DNA of 5,834 nucleotides from an uncultured Veillonella sp. (lineage in GTDB: Bacteria > Bacillota_C > Negativicutes > Veillonellales > Veillonellaceae), in contig CAAFRK010000060.1 of assembly GCA_900765235.1 (NCBI GenBank), forward strand, positions 1 to 5,834, read 5' to 3'. This document shows positions 1 through 4,494 of this stretch, piece by piece. Position 1 is the first letter of the stretch. Each line of letters begins with the position of its first letter. A model generated the notes under the pieces. It was given only the letters and a program-made list of their open reading frames with translations, made no database searches and was not told where the DNA came from. Made by a program: the position numbers and the translations under genes.

Positions 1-104
1 ATTCTAATTGATAAATTACTATTAAAATGGTGTAAATTTGTGTACGTATACAGTGGACTGTGCAAAAACAATAGTCTTGTACTACGACACTATAACCATG
101 ATAG

Positions 105-127
105 ATAGTAAAAATCACATATATAAA
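105..127 (+). repeat. AT-rich element, copy 1 (also at 2054-2077)
   Basis: ATAGTAAAAATC followed by ACATATATAAA. It matches 2054-2077 in 22 of 24 aligned positions, with one inserted A and one C/T change. It lies about 310 bp upstream of the potE start. In such AT-rich DNA some similarity is expected by chance, so a shared regulatory role is only possible. Confidence 0.4.
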
Positions 128-191
128 CAGAATAAAATGGGGTAAAAATATACTCTGTCATTATTAAAATGAGTTCTGTTCGTTTTAGATG

Positions 192-211
192 ATAAATTAA
201 CTATAATTTAT
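192..211 (+). promoter_or_regulatory. Perfect 8-bp inverted repeat around a TATAAT box
   Basis: ATAAATTA (192-199) and TAATTTAT (204-211) are perfect reverse complements separated by ACTA. A consensus -10 hexamer TATAAT (202-207) lies inside the right part. The sequence 17 bp upstream (TTCGTT, 179-184) is a poor -35. This could be a potE promoter whose -10 is covered by an operator that would need an activator, or a chance AT palindrome. About 200 bp of leader would then precede potE. Confidence 0.35.
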
Positions 212-303
212 TCAATTCGTGTAATAATGCTTGTCCGCCAATAAAGTACTTTCATTTTGGGTTCACAGGTGTTATTATTTAAAACGTAATAAGAATAACA
301 ACG

Positions 304-346
304 GTAAATTCACATTCAAGCCCATCACAGCACGAACTGAATTTAC
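304..346 (+). promoter_or_regulatory. Leader hairpin A upstream of potE
   Basis: GTAAATTCA (304-312) pairs perfectly with TGAATTTAC (338-346), extended by a G-U pair (303/347), with a 25-nt loop. There is no U-tract, so it is not a terminator. The same core sequence occurs again at 368-394, giving alternative pairings within the potE leader. Confidence 0.4.
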
Positions 347-367
347 TTAGCGGTATATTATATTTAA

Positions 368-407
368 GTGAATTATGGACGAGAAAAAATTCACCTTTTG
401 AAAGGGG
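368..407 (+). promoter_or_regulatory. Leader hairpin B and potE ribosome binding site
   Basis: GTGAATT (368-374) pairs with AATTCAC (388-394). Next to it, CCTT (394-397) can pair with AAGG (402-405), which is the first part of the Shine-Dalgarno sequence AAGGGG (402-407). The ATG at 416 follows the SD by 8 nt, which supports that start. The small stem could weakly sequester the SD. The pairing is seen directly; a regulatory effect is inferred and unproven. Confidence 0.45.
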
Positions 408-415
408 ATTGATAC

Positions 416-1747
416 ATGAAAACCACCGCTAAAAAAATGTCTGTATTCCAGCTAACCACAATGGTAGCAGCCAATATGCTAGGAGCTGGGATCATTATGT
501 TACCAACTAATTTGGCTCAAGTTGGTACTATTTCAGTTTTATCTTGGCTCGTAACAGCTGTGGGTGCGCTTCTGTTAGCGTATATTTTTGCTCAAGCGGG
601 TATGTTCTCTCAGATTAGAGGGGGCATGGGCGGTTATGCAGAACACCGCTTCGGTAAAACTGGACATTTTATGGCGAGCTATGCTTACAGCATATCTCTC
701 ATCATTGCTAATATCGCCATCGCGGTATCTGCCGTAGGTTATGGCGCAGCTTTCTTTGGTGTTGACCTTAATGCAACACAAACAAGCCAAGTAACAATTG
801 TGCTTTTGTGGTTTGCAGCGATTTTGAACTTCCGTGGTAATCGCTTCACAGGTCGACTCAGCAACATGACTATTTGGGGCTCTATTGTGCCGGTTTTATT
901 AATTGGTACAATCGGCTGGTATTGGTTTGATCCATCTATTTATTGGGCAGCGTGGAACCCAAATGATCTTCCGTTTTTTGATGCAATAAAACAATCTATT
1001 TCCCTCACTTTGTGGGGATTCCTAGGATTTGAGTCCGCAGCGGCTAATGCTGATGCTGTTGAGAATCCAAAGAAAAACGTACCTATCGCAACTGTGGCGG
1101 GTACATTAGCAGTGGCAGTGGTTTACATCTTGTCCACAAATGTTATGGCCGGTATCGTGCCTAACATCGACTTGTTAAATTCTAATGCACCATTTGGTTT
1201 GACATTCGTATACATGTTCAATGATACAATTGCAAACATCGTGATGGCTGCAATGGTTATTTCTTGCTTTGGCGCTTTACTTTGCTGGCAATTCACATTG
1301 TCTCGCGTATTTAAAAGCGCAGCGGAACATGGTTACTTCCCTAAAGTGTTCGCTCGTGTAAATAGTAAGGATGCTCCTGTTCGTGGCGTATTCATTCTAC
1401 TTGCTGTTGAAACATTACTTACATTGTTCACTGCAAGTGATTCCTTGCGTGAGCAATTTGAAGTATTGGTAAACTTGGCGGTTGTAACTAACGTAGTACC
1501 ATATGTATTGTGCATCTTAGCAGTACCTACAATGATGCGTATGGCTGGCGTAGCTGAAAGCCGCATTAAACGCTCTAACTACGTATTTGGTGTTGGCGTT
1601 ATCTATTGTTTGTATGCTATTTACGCATGTGGTGTTGATGCTATGCTCGGTAGTGCAGTGGCAGTAAGCATTGGTCTTGTGATCTATGTTTTGCGTAAAG
1701 CGTGGGCTACACGCAAAGCGCACCGCTTACAACAAAGTATCGATTAA
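416..1747 (+). CDS. potE: PotE-type putrescine/ornithine antiporter
   Basis: Inner-membrane amino acid/polyamine antiporter of the APC superfamily, 443 residues against about 439 for E. coli PotE. The family exchanges putrescine for ornithine, exporting the product of ornithine decarboxylase. Hydrophobic segments run through the whole protein, consistent with 12 TM helices. The TM1 glycine motif (NMLGAGIIMLP, residues 20-30) and long family-identical stretches such as VGTISVLSWLVTAVG (36-50) and RGGMGGYAE (68-76) are visible, and clearly favour PotE over CadB. Compared from memory with E. coli PotE, Trp200, Glu206, Trp291 and Tyr424 match Trp201, Glu207, Trp292 and Tyr425 of the substrate site, while Cys62 becomes Ala61 and Trp422 becomes Leu421. 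The start is fixed by AAGGGG 8 nt upstream. The gene looks monocistronic, ending in its own terminator. Ornithine decarboxylase, its usual partner, is not in the window. Confidence 0.92.
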   Translation: MKTTAKKMSVFQLTTMVAANMLGAGIIMLPTNLAQVGTISVLSWLVTAVGALLLAYIFAQAGMFSQIRGGMGGYAEHRFGKTGHFMASYAYSISLIIANIAIAVSAVGYGAAFFGVDLNATQTSQVTIVLLWFAAILNFRGNRFTGRLSNMTIWGSIVPVLLIGTIGWYWFDPSIYWAAWNPNDLPFFDAIKQSISLTLWGFLGFESAAANADAVENPKKNVPIATVAGTLAVAVVYILSTNVMAGIVPNIDLLNSNAPFGLTFVYMFNDTIANIVMAAMVISCFGALLCWQFTLSRVFKSAAEHGYFPKVFARVNSKDAPVRGVFILLAVETLLTLFTASDSLREQFEVLVNLAVVTNVVPYVLCILAVPTMMRMAGVAESRIKRSNYVFGVGVIYCLYAIYACGVDAMLGSAVAVSIGLVIYVLRKAWATRKAHRLQQSID

Positions 1748-1765
1748 TTAAATAACTCTCGTCTT

Positions 1766-1799
1766 AAAAGAGGCTGTTACCTAGTAACAGCCTCTTTTT
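1766..1799 (+). terminator. Intrinsic terminator after potE
   Basis: A perfect 15-bp inverted repeat, arms 1766-1780 and 1784-1798 around loop CTA, with the core GAGGCTGTTAC. The right arm ends in a T-run (1795-1799) and the left arm begins with four A, so the hairpin may also act in the opposite direction. It starts 19 nt after the potE stop. Confidence 0.92.
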
Positions 1800-2030
1800 G
1801 ATGTTGTACGTAAGAGTGAGGCAACTATGGTAAGACTGTATTAATTTTACTTGCGCATATATTAGGTGTTTTGGGGGTTCAAGAGGTACAGATAACATAT
1901 ATATTAGCTATGCATATTAATCAATGTTCCATTAATTACAAATAAATGGTAGTTGATAAAAAGATTAAAAGTTTTTTGGCAGATATAAAAATAATTATGA
2001 AAAAATTGCTATTATCATAATAATTAATAT

Positions 2031-2050
2031 ATATACAGTTGTATACAGTT
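2031..2050 (+). repeat. Tandem 10-bp repeat with TATACAGTT core
   Basis: TATACAGTT occurs twice, at 2032-2040 and 2042-2050, with a 10-bp period, about one helical turn. GTATACAGT (2041-2049) is also found at 46-54 upstream of potE. Same-face tandem repeats are typical of binding sites for dimeric or cooperative regulators, but no regulator can be named. Confidence 0.4.
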
Positions 2051-2053
2051 AAT

Positions 2054-2077
2054 ATAGTAAAAAATCATATATATAAA
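2054..2077 (+). repeat. AT-rich element, copy 2 (also at 105-127)
   Basis: ATAGTAAAAAATC followed by ATATATATAAA, the partner of 105-127. It is preceded directly by TTAA, so that TTAATATAGTA (2049-2059) also equals 2209-2219 inside the palindrome over the -10 box. Confidence 0.4.
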
Positions 2078-2166
2078 ATAATTCGTATAAGTTTATACAT
2101 GAATGTGACCTTAATTACTAATTAATAATTTTTATTAGTATAAAAATTATATTGAGAATTCACGAT

Positions 2167-2195
2167 ATACACATACCCCTAAGGGGTATGTGTAT
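2167..2195. promoter_or_regulatory. Perfect 13-bp palindrome abutting the operon promoter
   Basis: ATACACATACCCC (2167-2179) and GGGGTATGTGTAT (2183-2195) are exact reverse complements with a 3-nt centre (TAA). There is no T-run on either side, so it is not an intrinsic terminator. Its right edge meets the -35 hexamer (2195-2200), an operator-like position. The CCCC/GGGG core flanked by ATA/TAT recalls the dyads bound by the CsoR/RcnR family of metal- and sulfur-sensing repressors, which is an inference from memory. Direct binding by another regulator is equally open. Confidence 0.6.
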
Positions 2196-2223
2196 TGTAA
2201 ACAGAATATTAATATAGTATATT
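2195..2223 (+). promoter_or_regulatory. Sigma-70-type promoter for the riboswitch-importer operon
   Basis: TTGTAA (2195-2200) and TATATT (2218-2223) are separated by exactly 17 bp and match the consensus at 4/6 and 5/6 positions. The predicted transcription start is near 2230, about 20 nt before the aptamer, giving a leader of roughly 355 nt. Inverted repeats abut the -35 and cover the -10. Confidence 0.6.
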
Positions 2224-2227
2224 AATA
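2207..2227. promoter_or_regulatory. Perfect 10-bp palindrome over the -10 box
   Basis: TATTAATATA (2207-2216) and TATATTAATA (2218-2227) are exact reverse complements around a central G. The 21-bp site spans the predicted -10 hexamer, where a bound protein would block RNA polymerase. Its half TTAATATAGTA is repeated at 2049-2059. All but one of its bases are A/T, so chance is less easily excluded than for the site at 2167-2195. Confidence 0.5.
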
Positions 2228-2251
2228 ATCGATAAAAGTGAATGAACTAGT

Positions 2252-2405
2252 GAGTGTCGGTGTTCACCGAGCGTAAAAGAGGAAAATGGGTGAAAAACCC
2301 ATACTATGCAAATAGCTGTAATGAGGAGCAAGGTTTCATTATAGGGTCACTGGGAAACTGGGAAGGCCGAAATGTTGCGATGAGTCTGAGTCAGAAAGCC
2401 TGCTC
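2252..2405 (+). promoter_or_regulatory. Cobalamin (B12) riboswitch aptamer
   Basis: Conserved blocks appear in the right order. There is a purine-rich AAAAGAGGAA (2275-2284) and a P4-like stem TGGGT/ACCCA (2287-2291/2297-2301) containing the conserved GGTGAAA. GCTGTAA follows (2315-2321), then a P5-like stem TAATGA/TCATTA (2319-2324/2336-2341), GTCACTG (2346-2352), and GGGAAGG (2360-2366). GATGA (2379-2383) precedes the B12 box GTCAGAAAGCCTGC (2390-2403). A weak P1 can form between GAGTG (2252-2256) and TGCTC (2401-2405), with two G-U pairs. The pattern is that of adenosylcobalamin-type (class I) switches of Firmicutes, though ligand preference cannot be read with certainty. It lies in the leader of the ABC importer operon and by family precedent turns expression off when B12 is bound. 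Confidence 0.93.
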
Positions 2406-2452
2406 TAAATGTATGGTATGCATATACTGTGCTTAATTTAGGTTAGTCAGGC
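2398..2452 (+). promoter_or_regulatory. Antiterminator of the B12 riboswitch
   Basis: GCCTG (2398-2402, within the B12 box) is complementary to CAGGC (2448-2452), and CTAAAT (2405-2410) to ATTTAG (2436-2441). The two helices stack across a small internal loop and enclose a further hairpin, GTATG/TATAC (2411-2415/2423-2427). Forming this structure uses both the aptamer's 3' strand and the 5' arm of the terminator, so it excludes both the ligand-bound fold and termination. Pairing was checked base by base; the switching mechanism is inferred. Confidence 0.65.
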
Positions 2453-2467
2453 GACTAGCTTTTTTTT
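2440..2467 (+). terminator. Riboswitch-controlled intrinsic terminator
   Basis: A 9-bp stem, 2440-2448 with 2453-2461 (two G-U pairs), loop AGGC, followed by an unbroken run of eight T (2460-2467). The stem is modest in strength, as expected for a conditional terminator. It sits 35 nt after the aptamer and about 120 nt before the first permease gene. Confidence 0.75.
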
Positions 2468-2585
2468 GTTCCTCAGGGAGCTATATTTTTTCTTATTTTT
2501 GCGTATTACTGCTACGTTGAGTGGGAGGTACCCTTAGTTTTTCATTTGATTTGTTGTTAGTGTTTAGAGAGTTTAGGAGGCGCCT

Positions 2586-3524
2586 ATGGGTAAACGATTT
2601 GCTAAACATTTGGGACAATTTATTGTAACCTTGTTTGGCATCACATTTTTGACATTTTGTCTCACCTATTTAGCTCCAGGCGATCCAGTAACGATGCTAC
2701 TAGAAACGGCCGATACTATCGTGTCTCAGGAGCTCATTGATGAGACTCGAGCTCAGCTTGGGCTAGATAAACCGTTTATAGTGCAATATGCGAACTGGGT
2801 TGTGAATGCTGCACAAGGTGACTTAGGGATGAGTTATTCGGCTAAAAAGCCTGTTGTAGATCGTATGTTAGAGGCTTTGCCAGGGACAGTTATGTTAGCA
2901 GGTACAGCATTAGTATTTACATTGCTCTATGCATTGCCGGCAGGGATTATAAGCGCCTTAAATCGAAACAAATGGATCGACTATCTGTTGCGCACTGCTT
3001 CCTTTGTAGGCGTGTCTATGCCATCATTCTGGTTAGGCCTTGTATTGATTTATATCTTTGGTCTTAAATTAGGGCTCGTTCCTATTGCATCCTCTCGTGT
3101 AACTCCAATCGGTGTAATTCTACCAGCCGTTACATTAGCTGTTGTAGTTGGGTCCAAGTACATGCGTCAAGTTCGTCTTGTTATTCTTGAAGAAATGCAA
3201 AAGGATTATGTCATCGGCGCACGTGCTCGTGGTGTGAGTGAGATGAAAATTTTATTCGGTCATATTTTGCCTAATGCAGTATTACCACTCATCACTATAT
3301 TAGGCGTTCTCATCGGTTGGCTATTAGGCGGTGTTGCAGTTGTTGAAATGGTATTCTCCTGGCCTGGCCTTGGGAATATGGCGGTATATGCCATTACCAT
3401 GCGCGACTATCCATTGATCGAAGGTTTTGTGTTATGGGTTGCCTTAGCATATATGTGTGTCAATGCTCTAGTTGATGCATCCTATGTTCTGTTGGACCCT
3501 AGATTGAAAAGGGAGAGAGCATAA
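2586..3524 (+). CDS. nikB: NikB-like ABC importer permease
   Basis: Integral-membrane permease of a family 5 (nickel/dipeptide/oligopeptide) ABC importer, 312 residues against 314 for E. coli NikB. An N-terminal TM helix (about 10-30) is followed by the family motif APGDP (30-34). The segment with LGLDKPFIVQYANWVV and the later FVGVSMPSFWLGL follow NikB closely. The cytoplasmic EAA-type coupling loop that docks on the ATPase is at about 206-232 (YVIGARARG, then ILPN). WPGLGNMAVYAI and a C-terminal LDPRLK are also typical. The start is set by AGGAGG (2575-2580), 5 nt before the ATG. It is the first gene after the B12 riboswitch, and its stop overlaps the next start by one base. Resemblance to NikB was judged from memory; the substrate of the whole transporter may be cobalt rather than nickel. 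Confidence 0.88.
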   Translation: MGKRFAKHLGQFIVTLFGITFLTFCLTYLAPGDPVTMLLETADTIVSQELIDETRAQLGLDKPFIVQYANWVVNAAQGDLGMSYSAKKPVVDRMLEALPGTVMLAGTALVFTLLYALPAGIISALNRNKWIDYLLRTASFVGVSMPSFWLGLVLIYIFGLKLGLVPIASSRVTPIGVILPAVTLAVVVGSKYMRQVRLVILEEMQKDYVIGARARGVSEMKILFGHILPNAVLPLITILGVLIGWLLGGVAVVEMVFSWPGLGNMAVYAITMRDYPLIEGFVLWVALAYMCVNALVDASYVLLDPRLKRERA

Positions 3525-4345
3525 TGAAAGAATTTATTCAGAAACATAAATTGTTCTCTTTCTACACTGCATTGATGCTTGTCATCGTATTCATTGCTAT
3601 CTTTGCACCATGGCTTGCGCCGGGAGATGCTTTCACATCGGATATGTCTAAAGCATTACAAGCCCCTAGTGCTCAGCATTGGTTTGGCACCGACAAACTG
3701 GGTCGTGACGTATTGTCTCGTATCATTTATGGTACTCAATTATCCTTGTTCATGGGTGTATCCATCGTAGTGATTATGGTAAGCATTGGTACTATTATCG
3801 GTGCCATAGCCGGTTATTTCGGCGGGAAAATCGAGATGGTCCTCATGCGTTTTGCGGACATTATGCTATCCTTCCCGGGTGTAGTATTAGCCATTGCCAT
3901 TGCAGGTATTTTGGGTGGTAGTATTATGAATACGATTTTGGCATTATCTGTAGTAGGTTGGGCAAAATATGCTCGTTTGGTACGATCTATGACATTGAAA
4001 GTTCGTGGCGAAGAGTATGTAACGGCTGCTGTCATGATGGGGGCATCTACATCAACTATTATTAGACGTCATATCATTCCTAATATTATGCCTCTTGTTG
4101 TTACAACAGGTGCACTAGATATTGGGGCTATTATGATTGAGGTTGCTGGTCTTTCCTTCCTTGGATTTGGTGCTCAACCACCAACACCAGAATGGGGCCT
4201 TATGCTTAACGAAGGTCGTCAATATTTACAAACCAGTCCATGGCTGATGGCCTTCCCTGGTATGTCCATCCTTATTGTAGTTGCTATCTTTAACCTTTGG
4301 TCTGATTCCTTGCGCGATGTAGTGGATCCTAAGAACCAAGGTTAG
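3524..4345 (+). CDS. nikC: NikC-like ABC importer permease
   Basis: Second permease of the same importer, 273 residues against 277 for E. coli NikC; it forms the heterodimeric channel with the preceding protein. An N-terminal TM helix (about 11-32) leads to the hallmark HWFGTDKLGRDVLSRIIYG (52-70). The EAA coupling loop lies at about 163-190 (EEYVTAAVMMGAS, then IIPNIMP). The later LDIGAIMIEVAGLSFLGFG and PTPEWGLMLNEGRQY closely parallel NikC. The start codon overlaps the stop of the preceding permease (TAATG, 3522-3526), and GGGAGAG (3511-3517) provides the SD, so the two are translationally coupled and made in equal amounts. After the stop comes a 149-bp gap before the binding-protein gene. 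Confidence 0.88.
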   Translation: MKEFIQKHKLFSFYTALMLVIVFIAIFAPWLAPGDAFTSDMSKALQAPSAQHWFGTDKLGRDVLSRIIYGTQLSLFMGVSIVVIMVSIGTIIGAIAGYFGGKIEMVLMRFADIMLSFPGVVLAIAIAGILGGSIMNTILALSVVGWAKYARLVRSMTLKVRGEEYVTAAVMMGASTSTIIRRHIIPNIMPLVVTTGALDIGAIMIEVAGLSFLGFGAQPPTPEWGLMLNEGRQYLQTSPWLMAFPGMSILIVVAIFNLWSDSLRDVVDPKNQG

Positions 4346-4356
4346 TTACGTGTGAT

Positions 4357-4400
4357 GCTTATTTATAGCTTGTGTTGTGAAAGTTGTTATATAAATAGGC
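4357..4400 (+). other. Intercistronic hairpin 1
   Basis: GCTTATTTATA (4357-4367) pairs with TATAAATAGGC (4390-4400) over 11 bp with one G-U pair and a 22-nt loop. No T-run follows directly. It could protect the upstream permease mRNA from 3' decay or mark a processing site; a function is inferred only. Confidence 0.4.
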
Positions 4401-4416
4401 GGTAATAAGGTTTTTC

Positions 4417-4451
4417 CATTATGACTATTGTAGATTGTAGTGGTCATGATG
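4417..4451 (+). other. Intercistronic hairpin 2
   Basis: A continuous 14-bp stem, 4417-4430 with 4438-4451, including four G-U pairs, and a 7-nt loop. A T-rich but interrupted stretch (4454-4467) follows. It may be a weak attenuator or a 5' stabiliser for the binding-protein mRNA. A separate promoter here cannot be excluded (TTGTAG 4435-4440 and TTTTAT 4458-4463, 17 bp apart), but it is poor. Confidence 0.4.
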
Positions 4452-4494
4452 TGTATGTTTTATGTTTATATGTAATTGTACAAGGAGATTTTAC

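Larger units (their letters stand above)
1..415. other. AT-rich gene-free leader upstream of potE
   Basis: No convincing coding sequence, tRNA or other RNA gene is visible on either strand. The stretch is very AT-rich and full of short repeats. GATAAATTACTAT (10-22) recurs as GATAAATTAACTAT (191-204), with one A inserted. ATTAAAATG occurs at 21-29 and 163-171, and a related AATAAAATGGGGTAAA lies at 131-146. GTATACAGT (46-54) and a 23-bp element (105-127) both recur upstream of the riboswitch. ACAGT-GG-ACTGT (50-61) is a small inverted repeat. A promoter for potE must lie here, but I cannot place it firmly. The region probably holds regulatory sites and a long 5' leader. Confidence 0.6.
1800..2160. 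other. AT-rich intergenic DNA without recognisable gene
   Basis: No open frame with a credible ribosome binding site and no tRNA or known RNA was recognised. The DNA becomes extremely AT-rich after about 1910. Short inverted repeats are frequent: ATTATGA/TCATAAT (1994-2000/2015-2021), TATTAT-C-ATAATA (2010-2022), GTATAA-GT-TTATAC (2085-2098) and TACTAAT/ATTAGTA (2116-2122/2134-2140). Some may be regulator sites for the downstream importer operon; at this base composition many will be chance. Confidence 0.5.

Noticed and set aside
1874..1890. GGGGGTTCAAGAGG, resembling a tRNA T-arm
   Set aside because: No matching acceptor, anticodon or D-arm can be drawn around it.
1994..2021. ATTATGA-N14-TCATAAT as a NikR operator
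   Set aside because: E. coli NikR sites are GTATGA-N16-TCATAC; here the spacing is 14 and the outer bases differ, and the site is about 175 bp upstream of the promoter in very AT-rich DNA.
2010..2022. TATTAT-C-ATAATA as a Fur/PerR-type box
   Set aside because: Only a 13-bp AT palindrome; too short and too likely by chance in this composition to assign.
2167..2195. Palindrome read as an intrinsic terminator
   Set aside because: No T-run follows on either strand, the distance from potE is over 400 bp, and potE already has a strong terminator at 1766-1799.
2254..2436. GTG-initiated 60-residue open frame with a cysteine-rich end
   Set aside because: It coincides with the B12 riboswitch aptamer, has no Shine-Dalgarno sequence, and its apparent motifs (GNWEGRN, CSKCMVC) are translations of conserved RNA blocks.
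2523..2528. GGGAGG as a ribosome binding site for a leader peptide
   Set aside because: No start codon lies at a workable distance; the true SD for the permease is AGGAGG at 2575-2580.
3579..3770. Additional + strand frame inside the second permease gene
   Set aside because: It lies fully within a well-supported gene in another frame, without its own SD or a recognisable product.
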